Shown: one piece after another, positions 27,716 through 37,201 of the stretch
Position numbering within the stretch: position 1 is the stretch's first letter
How the letters are laid out: each line of letters starts with the position of its first letter
From: CAIVVT01 sp963823095
GTDB lineage: Bacteria > Acidobacteriota > Terriglobia > Bryobacterales > Bryobacteraceae
Direction of reading: 5' to 3'
NCBI GenBank assembly: GCA_963823095.1
Contig: CAWGKI010000038.1
Coordinates: 71,741 to 135,740 of the forward strand
DNA: 64,000 nt
Program-made: the position numbers and the translations under genes
Notes under the pieces: model-generated
What the model saw: the letters and a program-made list of their open reading frames with translations, nothing else
What the model was told of the DNA's origin: nothing
Database searches by the model: none

Positions 27716-28183
27716 CTATTCCAGAATGACAGCGCCCGTGCCCATAACCTGGTAGGAGGTCACGGGGCCTTTGATGGTCGAGGGGTCGAATTTGCGGCCC
27801 TTTTCTTCGGCTTCGTGCTTCGCGCTTTCCACTGCCTGATCGCGCGTCAGTTTGGTCTCCGTGAACGTGCCTTCGGCGATGGCGGTCTTGCCGACCGATT
27901 CTTTCGGGAAGACGATCTCGCCGTCTTTCACCTTGATGCGCACCGCAGCGCCAGTGGCTGTGTCGGTGAGCATCATCCAGCAACCCATCTTTTCGCAGAC
28001 TTCCGTCACCTTGCCCTTGACCTGCACGGTTCGCCCGACGAATCGAAGGGGCTTGCTCATCAGGTTGGCGATGGGAGTCTGTTCCTTGATCGTGAGTGGT
28101 GCGCCCAGTTTCTCGTCGGCGGCCGCCGCGGTGAAAGTGGATGCGAGCATGAGAGATAACAGAAAGCCTGGAAACAACCGCAT
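27716..28183 (-). CDS. Exported DUF4920 protein
   Basis: 155 residues from MRLFPGFLLS; the frame opens 20 codons earlier, but the signal peptide (cut near AAA-ADE) begins here. KPLRFVGRTVQVKGKVTEVCEKMGC and WMMLTD are the OB-like core of the DUF4920 family, with a Cys pair (CEKMGC). These may bind metal, but no function is established. It ends 10 bases before the PafA gene start, in the same direction, so they are probably one transcript. Confidence 0.82.
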   Translation of the reverse strand: MRLFPGFLLSLMLASTFTAAAADEKLGAPLTIKEQTPIANLMSKPLRFVGRTVQVKGKVTEVCEKMGCWMMLTDTATGAAVRIKVKDGEIVFPKESVGKTAIAEGTFTETKLTRDQAVESAKHEAEEKGRKFDPSTIKGPVTSYQVMGTGAVILE

Positions 28184-28250
28184 GTCTCCATTGTGACTCG
28201 GACGCAGTCGCCCTGGGAACGCCGATCTCCGGATCGGCCCCAAATCCCCC

Positions 28251-28440
28251 GAAACGGAGCCGCGACCGTAGGGGAGCGGTTGTTGCCCTGCATACCTTGG
28301 ACGCTCTCAATCGTTCGCGGTGCCAGGGAGCGAGTGGTCGATTTCGTGCTTTCTGGGTGCACGGTCCGCCGGTCATGGAGAGATCTGTGCCGGCGGCGAA
28401 TAGGGTTGCGCTGCGACCGCTCCCTTACGGTCGCGGCTCT
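28251..28440. repeat. Facing copies of repeat family B
   Basis: The left arm 28256-28280 and right arm 28416-28440 are reverse complements at 23 of 25 positions, 135 bases apart. Each reads GAGCCGCGACCGTA from outside inward. Another copy lies at 51391-51420, and the hairpin at 5726 shares the start. The whole space 28184-28447 is this repeat pair. Confidence 0.8.
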
Positions 28441-28447
28441 TTAGCGG

Positions 28448-30511
28448 CTACTGTCCGCGCTTCGTGCTGCCGTGCTCCTGCGCGAGGCGCACGCGAGCCT
28501 TTTCCAGCTTCTTTTGGATCTTGGCAATCTCCGTGGGATCCGCTTCGCTGGGCGCGGTAGCCTGCCATTCCTTGAGGGACAATTCCCACTGCTTCATCGC
28601 CTCTTTTAGCTCATTGCGGCTCAGGCAGACATCGCCCAGGTGGTCGTAGACCGTCGCATCGCGGCTCCCATATTGCTGCAGCGACCGGCGCAGGCTTTCC
28701 TCAGCCTCTTCCAGCTTGTTCATGCGGTAATAGACCCAACCCAGGCTGTCCAGGAAGGCGCTGTTAGTCGGCTCCTGATCCACCGCTTTGCGGATCATGT
28801 CGAGCGCTTCGTTGAGCCGCACGTTGCGGTCGGCCAGCATGTAGCCCAGGTAGTTCAGCGCGGAAGCGCTGTTCGGGTTCATCTTCAGAACGGCGCGGAA
28901 CTCCGACTCGGCCTGGTCATAGTTCTTCATCCGCTCGTACATCGCGCCGCGAAGGAACGTGACGGCTTCCTTTTCTTCCGGCGACTCGCTGAGCTTCCCG
29001 GCGTGATCGATCGCCTGACCCATCGCGGTCCAGTTCTTCGACTTCTCGTAAATCTGCGCCAGGGCGATCCAGATGTCCCGATCGCTCTTCCCGTCGAGAA
29101 GCGACTTGAGCGTAGTTTCGGCTTCTTTGAATTTCCCGAGATCCGCCTGCACGTTGCCGGAAATCAGCTTGATCAGCCGGTCCTGCGGGTAGCGCTTGGA
29201 AGCCACCGCCGCTTCCCGCTCGGCGGAGACGAAATCCTTGCCGGAGCGGTAGGTGTCGACGATCTGCGCGGCGGCGCGAGCGCCCGAGTCGGGATCGGCT
29301 TCGGCGATTTCGCGGAAGGTCGTAACGGCCGGTTCAATCTGATCGGAGTTGCGGTACAGGACAGCCAAACGTTCCAGCAGGAATGTCCGGTTGCTTCGCT
29401 CGCCCAGCGAATTCGTCCGCTTGGGCATTCCGGCCAGGATCTCTTTCAGGATCTTCACCGCGTCGGCGAGCTTGCCTTCGGCCTCATAGAGCGAGACTTC
29501 GTTGTAGCGGACCTCAATGTTGGCGGCATCGAGCGCACTCGCCTTGGCGGCGTACTCCCGTGCCTTCGGATAATCGCGCTTCTGCCGGTAAATCTGCGAC
29601 AGGCGCAGCGCCGAGAGCAAGTCGTTCGGCTCTTCGGTGCCGATCTCCTGGAACACCTTCTGCGCCGCGTCATAGTCTTCCGCGGTGAACAGCGATTGGG
29701 CGTAAGCACGCTTGAGATCCGTATTGTCGGAGTTCAGCTCAAGCGCCCTGCGGTACGCTTCGGCGGCGCCCTTGAAATCCTTCATCTGCTCGTAGGTGGC
29801 GGCGAGTTGCGTCAGCGTCCGCAGGCTCGGATTCTTGTCGGAGACCCGCTTTAGCAGCAGGCTGGCTTTCTCGTTTTGGCCCTGATCGCCGTAAACCAAG
29901 GCGAGGCCCGTCAACGCCTCCTCGTTCTCGGAGTCCAGGTCGAGCGCTTTCTGATACGCTTTTTCGGCGGCCAAAGAGTTGCTCGCGAGCTTCTGGAGCC
30001 GGCCCAGCAGCAGCCAGTTGTCAAGGTCGTCTGGAGCTTTTTCGCCAATCTTATCGAGCTGCCCGATCGCGGCGCGCAACATCTCCTCATTCAAGCGCTG
30101 CTGTTGCGGCGTGCCCTGGCTGATGCGCGCCGTGTAGAAGCGCGCCAGAATGCGGCGAGCGCTGAGGTCGTCCGGATCCTTTTTGAGGATCTCCTCGAAA
30201 TCCGCGATGGCGGCCCGAACTTGCCCGGACTGAAGATAAAGGTCGGCCAATTCCTGGGGCAGATAAGCCGTGCCAGGATCCTCCTTCATCGCCAGCTTGT
30301 AGTTGTCGATCGCCTTGCCGAGAAACTCGCTGCGCCCGCTATACTGGGCGGCTAGTTCGGCATAGAGGTGCCCGAGCGTCGCGTGGTAGTACGCCGCGGC
30401 CCTGTTGCTCTTGGCGGGTTCGGCGGATTGGCCAAAAAGTAGCCCCGAACCTGCGGTTAGGGTCGCCACGGCCACCACGATCAAATTCCGGAGGGACCTC
30501 GTCATTGGCAC
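28448..30511 (-). CDS. Large exported TPR-repeat protein
   Basis: 687 residues: signal peptide, then at least twelve tandem TPR units through most of the length. Typical units are AYLPQELADLYLQSGQVRAAI, DNWLLLGRLQKLASN and SALNYLGYMLADRNVRLNEA. It would be a periplasmic protein-binding scaffold; partners are unknown. The end is charged (KARVRLAQEHGSTKRGQ). Long plus-strand frames across it are shadows. Confidence 0.9.
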   Translation of the reverse strand: MPMTRSLRNLIVVAVATLTAGSGLLFGQSAEPAKSNRAAAYYHATLGHLYAELAAQYSGRSEFLGKAIDNYKLAMKEDPGTAYLPQELADLYLQSGQVRAAIADFEEILKKDPDDLSARRILARFYTARISQGTPQQQRLNEEMLRAAIGQLDKIGEKAPDDLDNWLLLGRLQKLASNSLAAEKAYQKALDLDSENEEALTGLALVYGDQGQNEKASLLLKRVSDKNPSLRTLTQLAATYEQMKDFKGAAEAYRRALELNSDNTDLKRAYAQSLFTAEDYDAAQKVFQEIGTEEPNDLLSALRLSQIYRQKRDYPKAREYAAKASALDAANIEVRYNEVSLYEAEGKLADAVKILKEILAGMPKRTNSLGERSNRTFLLERLAVLYRNSDQIEPAVTTFREIAEADPDSGARAAAQIVDTYRSGKDFVSAEREAAVASKRYPQDRLIKLISGNVQADLGKFKEAETTLKSLLDGKSDRDIWIALAQIYEKSKNWTAMGQAIDHAGKLSESPEEKEAVTFLRGAMYERMKNYDQAESEFRAVLKMNPNSASALNYLGYMLADRNVRLNEALDMIRKAVDQEPTNSAFLDSLGWVYYRMNKLEEAEESLRRSLQQYGSRDATVYDHLGDVCLSRNELKEAMKQWELSLKEWQATAPSEADPTEIAKIQKKLEKARVRLAQEHGSTKRGQ

Positions 30512-30718
30512 TCCTGTCCTTGTTCCACACGCATCCCAGAATGGCAGACACCAGGGGCGCGTTGCATTTCCACTAATATAACCGATGTGTGAAACAGCAG
30601 TACAGTTTCAGTGGATTGCGCGCCCAGGGCTATGCGCGAGCGCAAAGAGCCGGCGGGAACGGGCGCGGAAAGTCGAAAATGGAGAAGTCGGAGATCGGAG
30701 AGGAGAGATGTGAGAGCG

Positions 30719-31675
30719 ATGGGGGATGCCGTTAGCGTACAGTCGCACCTGGTGGTGGTTGCCGGGCCGACGGCTTCCGGGAAGAGCGACTTGGCCCTGG
30801 AACTCGCTCAGCGCTTCCATGGCGAGATCGTGAACTGCGATTCCGTGCAACTCTACCGGGGATTGAACATTGGCGCTGCTAAGACGCCAATCGAACGGCG
30901 GCGCGGCGTTCCACATCATCTCCTAGACGTGTTCGATCCGGCGGAGTTGGCCACCGCGGGCGACTACTCCTCGCGCGCACGCCTTGTCTTGCGGGAAATC
31001 GCCACCCGCGGCGCACTGCCAATCGTAGTAGGCGGAACCGGCTTCTACCTGCGCGCCCTGCTGGAAGGACTGGCCGAAGGCCCTTCCCGGAACGAGCCGC
31101 TGCGCGCGCGCCTGGCCCGAATGGAGACCGGACGGGCGGGGCGGCTGCACCGGCTGCTCCACCGCCTGGACGCCGAGGCGGCGAGACGAATCCATGCACG
31201 CGATCTGAATAAGCTCATCCGCGCGCTGGAAATCTGCATCCTCAGTCGGCGTCCTGCGTCCCACCTCTTTCGGGACGGCAGCACTCCGCTCGAAGGCTTC
31301 CGTGTCCTGAAGTTTGTTCTCGAACCCGACCGCAAGCGACTGCACGAACGGATCGAGGCGCGAGCACGCCAGATCTTCGCGGCGGGACTGGTGGACGAGG
31401 TTCGCGAACTTATCGATCGGGGCGTCTCCATGGACGCAAAACCGTTTGAGTCCATTGGATACCGGGAAGCGCTGGAGGTCTTGAGGGCGCGCATGAGCCT
31501 GGAGCAAGCGGTCGAAGCTACGACCATCGCAACCCGTCAATACGCCAAACGCCAGATCACCTGGTTCCGCCGCGAAGCCGGAGCCACTCTCGTGCACGGC
31601 TTTGGGGACGACCCGTCCATCATTGACAAGTTAACAAAGATAACAGCCCAATTCCTGGCCAATTTACAAGCGTAA
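30719..31675 (+). CDS. miaA: tRNA dimethylallyltransferase
   Basis: 318 residues from the ATG at 30719; a GTG at 30710 with an AGGAG just before it is an equally possible start. MiaA adds dimethylallyl to A37 of tRNAs reading UNN codons. VVAGPTASGKSDLALELAQ is the P-loop, NCDSVQLYRGLNIGAAK the substrate loop, and VVGGTGFYLRALLEGL and RQYAKRQITWFR follow, all family hallmarks. It does not sit beside hfq here; the next gene is a small secreted protein with its own promoter. Confidence 0.95.
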   Translation: MGDAVSVQSHLVVVAGPTASGKSDLALELAQRFHGEIVNCDSVQLYRGLNIGAAKTPIERRRGVPHHLLDVFDPAELATAGDYSSRARLVLREIATRGALPIVVGGTGFYLRALLEGLAEGPSRNEPLRARLARMETGRAGRLHRLLHRLDAEAARRIHARDLNKLIRALEICILSRRPASHLFRDGSTPLEGFRVLKFVLEPDRKRLHERIEARARQIFAAGLVDEVRELIDRGVSMDAKPFESIGYREALEVLRARMSLEQAVEATTIATRQYAKRQITWFRREAGATLVHGFGDDPSIIDKLTKITAQFLANLQA

Positions 31676-31796
31676 CTGCTATCTGGAACGTCTCACTATT
31701 CACAGCGCTGATCTTCAGAGGGGATCGGCGCAGATCATTGAAACCAAACGGAGATTTGCCAATGTAAACAAGCACCACAAAAAAGTGGTGGGTCGA

Positions 31797-31827
31797 TTGC
31801 CATAACGGGAGTAAATGAGCGTATAAT
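31797..31827 (+). promoter_or_regulatory. Promoter of the small secreted protein gene
   Basis: TTGCCA (31797-31802), a 19-base spacer and a perfect TATAAT (31822-31827), 20 bases before the ATG at 31848 with AGGAGA between. A short hairpin with an A6 loop (31773-31790) lies just upstream. Confidence 0.6.
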
Positions 31828-31847
31828 CTGAATCAGGAGAGTCCACG

Positions 31848-32171
31848 ATGACTACAAAAGCTTTGAAGTTCTTTGCTCTTTTCTTGACCGCCGCGATGCT
31901 GATGGCCAGCGCCGCGACTTACAACGTGACCTTCTTCCAACCGTCCACCGTGGCGGGCAAGGAATTGAAGGCCGGCGAGTACAAAGTAACGGTCGATGGC
32001 GATAAGGCGATCATCTCGATGGGGAAGCAGAAGGTTGAAGCTTCCGCGAAGATCGAGACGGCCGACTCCAAGTTCTCTTCCACCTCGGTGCGTTACACGA
32101 CCGAGGGCGGCAAGATGAAGGTCCAGGAGATTCGTCTCGGCGGGACCAACCAGAAAGTTGTTTTCAACTAA
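31848..32171 (+). CDS. Small exported protein of unknown function
   Basis: 107 residues: signal peptide (MTTKALKFFALFLTAAMLMASA) and an 80-residue beta-rich mature part (TVAGKELKAGEYKVTV, then YTTEGGKMKVQEIRLGGTNQKVVF). AGGAGA is 7 bases before the ATG and a clear promoter lies upstream. Similar small GEYKV-type proteins are frequent in Acidobacteria. Codon use and the strong signals suggest high expression. Function unknown. Confidence 0.8.
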   Translation: MTTKALKFFALFLTAAMLMASAATYNVTFFQPSTVAGKELKAGEYKVTVDGDKAIISMGKQKVEASAKIETADSKFSSTSVRYTTEGGKMKVQEIRLGGTNQKVVFN

Positions 32172-32221
32172 GCGAGTCTGCCTCCCGCGCTCCGGTCTTA
32201 GTCGGCCGGGGCAATCCGTGG

Positions 32222-32276
32222 AAACCCGAGCCGCCTCTGCTATCCTGTGTAGCGTGTTGAGGCGACTCGGGTTTTT
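32222..32276 (+). terminator. Hairpin with T-run overlapping the start of the next gene
   Basis: Arms 32222-32236 and 32260-32274 pair at 14 of 15 positions, with a 23-base loop, and run into TTTTT. It fits an intrinsic terminator for the small secreted protein gene. The next gene's likely GTG start (32254) lies in the loop, so it could also affect that gene's expression. Confidence 0.6.
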
Positions 32277-33462
32277 CTATTTTTTCTGCCTGTCCCTGCC
32301 CGTTTTGGCGCCGCTTTGGGGAGCCGCCAACCCTCCCGAAAACGTCCTGGTGCTGCCCTTCTCTAACTTGTCGGCCAACCATAGCCTCGATTGGGTTGGC
32401 GAGAGCATCTCCGTTTCAGTCTTCCAGACGCTGGCCGGAGAGTTGCCTTTCGTGGTGCAGCCCGAGGAACGCGACAATACCTTGCGGCAGATGAACGTGC
32501 GCAAATATGCGCCTCTCACCAGGGCCAGCGTAATCGAGATAGCAGTGAACCTGGATGCCGTACTGGTCGTCTCCGGCAGCGTGGAAGCGACTCCGGGAGA
32601 CAATGGCGCCCGCGATGGGCTACGGGTCCGCGCGCAGATCTACAACGCCCGCAAGCTCCGCCACCTCAAGGACTTCGACGTCACTGGGAAGCTGGACGAC
32701 CTTTCGTTGGTGCAATCGCATCTGGCCTGGCAGATTCTCTCGGCCCTCCAGCCCGAGTCCGCGCCAACCGAACAGATCTATCTCGCGGCCCATCCCCCTG
32801 TGCGCCTGGACGCCATCGAGCGCTATGTTCGCGGACTGATCGCGACGTCCTCAGACCAGAAGATCAAGCTGTTCTCGGCCGCGGCCCGGCTCCAGCCGGA
32901 CTACTCGGACGCCTGCTATGAACTGGGCTCGCTGTATTATTCGCGCCGCGAGTACCGCAGCGCTGCGGATTGGCTTGCGCGCGTTGCCCCGGCAGATGCC
33001 CATTTCCGGCAGGCGCTGTTTCGATTAGGCCTGGCGCGCTATCACACAGGCGACTACAGGCTCTCCGTGACGGCGTTTGAGAAGCTCTCGCAAGCGATCT
33101 CCCTGAGCGAGGTGCTGAACAACCTGGGCATAGCCCAACTCCGCGCCGGCGATGCGCAGGCTTCCGCGAGTCTCCAGAAAGCGATTGAAGGCGACCCGGC
33201 CGACCCCGATTACTCCTTCAACGCCGCCCTCGCGCTCTACCGCAGGGGTGAATTCGATGCGGCCATTCCGCTGCTCGAATCGACGCTCGCGCGAAAGCCG
33301 GACGACGAAGTGGCTAAGGGATTGCTCGACAAGTGCCGGCGCAAGGAAGCCGCCCGGCCCGGCGAACTGAGATCCGAGTCGCTGGAGCGCATCAAGGAAA
33401 ACTACGACGAAGCGGCCTGGCTCCAACTCAAAGCGCTTTTGGATCCGGATGGCCGCAAGTAG
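32254..33462 (+). CDS. Exported TPR protein with FlgO/CsgG-like N-terminal domain
   Basis: 402 residues from the GTG at 32254, chosen because the signal peptide LRRLGFFYFFCLSLPVLAPLWG starts here; the frame is open further up. VLVLPFSNLSANHSLDWVGES and DAVLVVSGSVE resemble FlgO/CsgG-like or TPR-regulator N-terminal domains (about 30-160). The second half holds TPR-like repeats. It might bind cell-wall or signalling partners; the role is not known. A PP2C phosphatase gene follows after 89 bases. Confidence 0.75.
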   Translation: MLRRLGFFYFFCLSLPVLAPLWGAANPPENVLVLPFSNLSANHSLDWVGESISVSVFQTLAGELPFVVQPEERDNTLRQMNVRKYAPLTRASVIEIAVNLDAVLVVSGSVEATPGDNGARDGLRVRAQIYNARKLRHLKDFDVTGKLDDLSLVQSHLAWQILSALQPESAPTEQIYLAAHPPVRLDAIERYVRGLIATSSDQKIKLFSAAARLQPDYSDACYELGSLYYSRREYRSAADWLARVAPADAHFRQALFRLGLARYHTGDYRLSVTAFEKLSQAISLSEVLNNLGIAQLRAGDAQASASLQKAIEGDPADPDYSFNAALALYRRGEFDAAIPLLESTLARKPDDEVAKGLLDKCRRKEAARPGELRSESLERIKENYDEAAWLQLKALLDPDGRK

Positions 33463-33551
33463 CCGCTGGCGCGGCGCTGTCCGATAAGCCATATTCTCCG
33501 TACGGCACGCCATCCGCCTCGGGCGCGGATATAATTCACAGGGACTCTTCA

Positions 33552-34256
33552 ATGCTAGAGGCGGTTGGGCTTAGCGATCAAGGGCTGGTTCGGCAGAACA
33601 ACGAAGACCGGTTCTTCGCGTCCGCGGCCGCCGGGCTGTGCATTCTCGCCGACGGCATGGGCGGGGCGCAGGCCGGAGAAACGGCGTCGTCTCTGGCCGT
33701 TTCGGCGGTCGCGGATGCTGCAGTGTCGCAGTCTCCTTCACTCCTTCTGCTTGAGAACGCATTCCTCGAAGCCGACCATAGAGTGCGGCAGGCGGCGGCG
33801 TACGACGCCTCCCTGCGAGGGATGGGAACGACGCTCGTGGCGGCGCTTGAGACACCCGCCGGCATTGCGATCGCCAACATGGGCGACAGCCGCTGCTGGC
33901 TTTGTGAGAACGGCCGGCTGACGATGTTGACCAGCGACCAGAGTTGGGCCAACGAGGTCGGCCGTTCGCTCGGTCTGAGCCAAGAGGCACTCAGCACTCA
34001 CCCGCTCCGCAACGCCCTCACCACGGCGGTAGGTGTCGGGATGGAGCGCCGGATCCAGAGCCGCCTCGTTCAAGCTCCAGCGGACAGCCTGATCCTGCTT
34101 TCGAGCGATGGCCTGCACGGCGTTGTGACGGATGACGCCATTGCGGCGGTCCTATCGGAACGCGCACCGATACTGTTCCTCTGCCAAGGTCTGATTGATC
34201 TTGCCCTGGCAAACGGAGCGCCCGATAACGTCACGGTAGTGCTCGCCCGGCTCTGA
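33552..34256 (+). CDS. PP2C-type Ser/Thr protein phosphatase
   Basis: 234 residues from the ATG at 33552. VRQNNEDRFF, LADGMGGAQAGE, GMGTTLVAAL, ANMGDSRCWL, SSDGLHGVVTD and PDNVTVVL are the PP2C motifs in order, with the metal-binding Asp residues intact. It is a soluble enzyme that reverses Hanks-type kinase phosphorylation. TATAAT at 33530-33535 lies 16 bases before the ATG, so it may be transcribed with a very short leader. No kinase gene is in the window. Confidence 0.93.
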   Translation: MLEAVGLSDQGLVRQNNEDRFFASAAAGLCILADGMGGAQAGETASSLAVSAVADAAVSQSPSLLLLENAFLEADHRVRQAAAYDASLRGMGTTLVAALETPAGIAIANMGDSRCWLCENGRLTMLTSDQSWANEVGRSLGLSQEALSTHPLRNALTTAVGVGMERRIQSRLVQAPADSLILLSSDGLHGVVTDDAIAAVLSERAPILFLCQGLIDLALANGAPDNVTVVLARL

Positions 34257-34442
34257 CATGCGCATTTGAGAACTTTCCGTTGTGGCGTACGCTTCGGCGT
34301 GCCGTGGCGAGATTCATCTCGACATTCTGACAATGTCGGCATAAATGCCGCCACTGCACGATGAATCGTGCGCCACAGCTACAAGATTTCATTCCCGAAG
34401 AGAATTCTTTCCCCCTCGCGGCACTGACTCTTCGGATACCCC

Positions 34443-35084
34443 ATGCTGCTCATCCGAAATCGGTGCCTCGTCTTTGCGGCGGGCATAATCTTCTTCTCCC
34501 AATCGCTGGTTGCCTCCGGCCTGCGCCTCCGCGCCATCGAGGGCAACGGAATGGTCGTATCGCCAAATGCCCCCTCGTCACGCAAGATCGTTGTTATCGC
34601 AGAGGACGACGCGGGAAAAGCGCTCAACGGCGTGACCGTCCGGTTCCGCCTCCCCGCCGACGGGCCTTCCGGCCGCTTCGCCAGCGGTCTCTCCTCCGAA
34701 TCGGTCGTCACCTCGGCGGATGGCCGCGCCACCGTAATCGGGATAGTTTGGAACAATCAACCGGGAGGGCTTCTCGTTGAGGTCTCTGCCGCAATTCCGG
34801 GGGACCAGGCCAAATTGGAGATTCCCGTGGAAATCGGCGGCCAGCACTCACGGAAAGAGTCGGAGTTGGCCAGCCCAGGCCGATTCCCCTCTCGCGGATC
34901 GGGAAAGAAGTGGCTTATCCTTGCCGCGGCTGTCGGCGGAGCGGCGGCGCTCGGTGTGGTTGCCGCAGGCTCGTTCGGGCCCGGCAACCCCGCCGCGCCG
35001 GTGATTCAACCGCCCGTGACTACGGTGCCAACCCCACCGGTTGTGGGCACTCCCGTCATTGGAATAGGCACTCCGGGGCACTGA
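34443..35084 (+). CDS. Exported Ig-like protein with a membrane segment
   Basis: 213 residues: hydrophobic leader (to about 25), an Ig/Big-like beta domain (about 25-135, with KALNGVTVRFRLP and ADGRATVIGIVWN, as in bacterial invasin-like repeats), then a transmembrane segment (WLILAAAVGGAAALGVVAAG) and a Pro/Thr tail. The next gene starts 1 base after its stop, so the two are coupled. Function unknown. Confidence 0.7.
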   Translation: MLLIRNRCLVFAAGIIFFSQSLVASGLRLRAIEGNGMVVSPNAPSSRKIVVIAEDDAGKALNGVTVRFRLPADGPSGRFASGLSSESVVTSADGRATVIGIVWNNQPGGLLVEVSAAIPGDQAKLEIPVEIGGQHSRKESELASPGRFPSRGSGKKWLILAAAVGGAAALGVVAAGSFGPGNPAAPVIQPPVTTVPTPPVVGTPVIGIGTPGH

Positions 35085-35085
35085 A

Positions 35086-37179
35086 ATGCAAAGACGCTTC
35101 CTAACTCTTCAAATCGCCATCTGTGTGACCGCCGCGGCCCAGATCGGTCCGCCATCTCTGGGCGTGGTAGGCGGCTCCGGCCGGCAAGCGCTGGAAATCC
35201 AGGGAATCCCCCAAGCCTGGGTGGCGCGTCACGCTCCGGCCCCCTACCTCAATGGTCCTGTGGACGCCGCCGCGTCCTCTTCCGCGCAAGTGTGCTGGAC
35301 CAGCCAGGGGATTCTGCGCATTCGCAACAACCGTACGGCCAGAGTTGCGTCATACCCGGTTCCCGAGGGTGATGCCCGCTTCGCCTTCGACACGGCTGGC
35401 CAACTTACAGCCGTCTGGCTTCTGAAGACTGGCGAAGTGTACTCGAGCGCCGCGGGCTGGACTGCGGTCTTCGCCGCCCGTGAAGGCGCGGAGCCGCTCG
35501 ATCTGATCGTCTCCAATGCGAGGACTCTCGCTCTCCTCCACCGGTCCGGCTCCAGACTTTACCGGACGCGGATCGACGCCGCTTCGGGCCGTGTAGTGTC
35601 GGAAACGGCGCTGGAAGACGCCGCCGGGCCGGCACTATTCGACTCGGGCGGCAATGCCGTGCTTGCCTCCGCAGCCGGCCTTTCCGGCGTCGATTCGATG
35701 CGGCGCGTCGAGCAGGGTTGGATGCTGCTCACGACCACTCACGGGCTCTGGCTTTGGCAGCCCGGCAAGCAGCCTCAAATCGTGCCGGCCGCTTCCGGCG
35801 CCGCACCGGTTCTGCAACTTTGGCCCGCCGATGGCAGCCGGGATGTCGGCGATACAACCGCGTTCCCCGTTCCGGCGGGGTTGACCGGCACGCCCGTCGG
35901 TTCCACCACTGAGGCCGAGTACGTCCTATCCAACCAGGGATCGACCGGCATCTTCCTGACTACGCTCCACCTGACCACGGAGAATTCGCCCTTCAGAGTG
36001 GCTCAAAGACCATCCCTGCCGTGGCGGATCGGACCCAAGATGCTGCTCGCGTTTCTGATGGACTTTTCGCCTCAAGCGGTTGGCGCCGCGACGCCCGATT
36101 CCCTGACAATCGATTACTGCGACGAGAAGGATTACGACGCCGGCACGAGAGTCTGCTCGGCGACGCAAGTACGGCATATCGCCATCACCGGCACCGGCAT
36201 TGCCGCTCCGGCGTCCGGTCCCTGGCTCACGGGCATTTTGCCAGAGTCGAACATGGCCGGCGCGCCCGATTTCAAGCTCTTGCTCAACGGCGGAGGCTTT
36301 ACATCAGGCTCGATCGTGCTGTGGAATGGAACGCCGCTGGCGACTACCTTCGTCAGTTCCTCGCAGCTCAGCGCCACGGTCCCCGCCAGTCTGGCAGCCG
36401 CGCCGGCAGAGGCGAAGGTGACGGTGAGCAATCCCCCAGGGGATTCCGCCAAAGTCTCCAAGGCCTGGACGTTCCACGTCTACAGCAGCCTCACGCCGGG
36501 CATCTCGCTGTTTAACCAAAACGATGCGCCTCTGACCGGCGCGCAGTTAACGTCCAACATGACCGTCCGCGTCCGCGTCAAGCTCGATCAGGCCGCAACG
36601 ACGAGTCTGACCGGATCGCTACAACTAGGGTTCCAGCCTTCAGTTTCTTCCGTCGCCAGCGACCCGGCCATCGCGTTGGGCAGCGACCTGCAGGTGGGCG
36701 GCGTTCAACTGTTCACGGTTCCCGCGGGAGCCACAGCAGCGCAATTTGGCAACGCGGATTACGTCACGCTGACCACTGGCACAACCGCTGGGACCATCAC
36801 CTTAGCCCTGGCTTTGCAGAATGCCTTGCCGGTGGACCCCCAGAGCTACGTCATCAACCCAGCGCCTCCCGTGGTCCTCAATTCCTCGAAGGTCTTCACC
36901 GCGGGGAGCACCATTCTGACGATCCAGGGCTACGACAGCACACGCTCGATTTCCGGCGTCTCATTCACCTTCCATACCGCATCGGGCGCGGTGGTCTCAC
37001 CCGGAACGATGACCGTAGACGTTACGCAGAACTTCGCCAGCTACTTCCAGACCAATGCGGAGATTGGCGGCAGCTTTGTACTGACCGCCGTATTCCCCGT
37101 TTCCGGCGACATTTCGCAGATCGTGTCAGTGACGACGGTTCTTACCAACGGCGCCGGGTCGACCAGCGCTACGCAATAG
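35086..37179 (+). CDS. Large exported protein with beta-propeller-like start and IPT/TIG-like domain
   Basis: 697 residues. A short leader is followed by a repeat-poor region (about 30-240), a choice-of-anchor-D-like segment (about 255-350, TTEAEYVLSNQGSTGIFL), then an IPT/TIG-like domain (about 380-470, GGGFTSGSIVLWNGTPLATTF). Two further beta-rich domains fill the C-terminus. It follows the Ig-like membrane protein by 1 base and was probably made with it as a surface complex. Function unknown. Confidence 0.75.
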   Translation: MQRRFLTLQIAICVTAAAQIGPPSLGVVGGSGRQALEIQGIPQAWVARHAPAPYLNGPVDAAASSSAQVCWTSQGILRIRNNRTARVASYPVPEGDARFAFDTAGQLTAVWLLKTGEVYSSAAGWTAVFAAREGAEPLDLIVSNARTLALLHRSGSRLYRTRIDAASGRVVSETALEDAAGPALFDSGGNAVLASAAGLSGVDSMRRVEQGWMLLTTTHGLWLWQPGKQPQIVPAASGAAPVLQLWPADGSRDVGDTTAFPVPAGLTGTPVGSTTEAEYVLSNQGSTGIFLTTLHLTTENSPFRVAQRPSLPWRIGPKMLLAFLMDFSPQAVGAATPDSLTIDYCDEKDYDAGTRVCSATQVRHIAITGTGIAAPASGPWLTGILPESNMAGAPDFKLLLNGGGFTSGSIVLWNGTPLATTFVSSSQLSATVPASLAAAPAEAKVTVSNPPGDSAKVSKAWTFHVYSSLTPGISLFNQNDAPLTGAQLTSNMTVRVRVKLDQAATTSLTGSLQLGFQPSVSSVASDPAIALGSDLQVGGVQLFTVPAGATAAQFGNADYVTLTTGTTAGTITLALALQNALPVDPQSYVINPAPPVVLNSSKVFTAGSTILTIQGYDSTRSISGVSFTFHTASGAVVSPGTMTVDVTQNFASYFQTNAEIGGSFVLTAVFPVSGDISQIVSVTTVLTNGAGSTSATQ

Positions 37180-37201
37180 GCCGCATCGCTACACTGGGAC
37201 C

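Noticed and set aside
28251..28440. CRISPR array
   Set aside because: Only two facing repeat copies without regular spacers; a palindrome pair.
28640..29854. 404-residue plus-strand open frame
   Set aside because: Antisense shadow of the large TPR gene; composition reflects repeated codons on the other strand.
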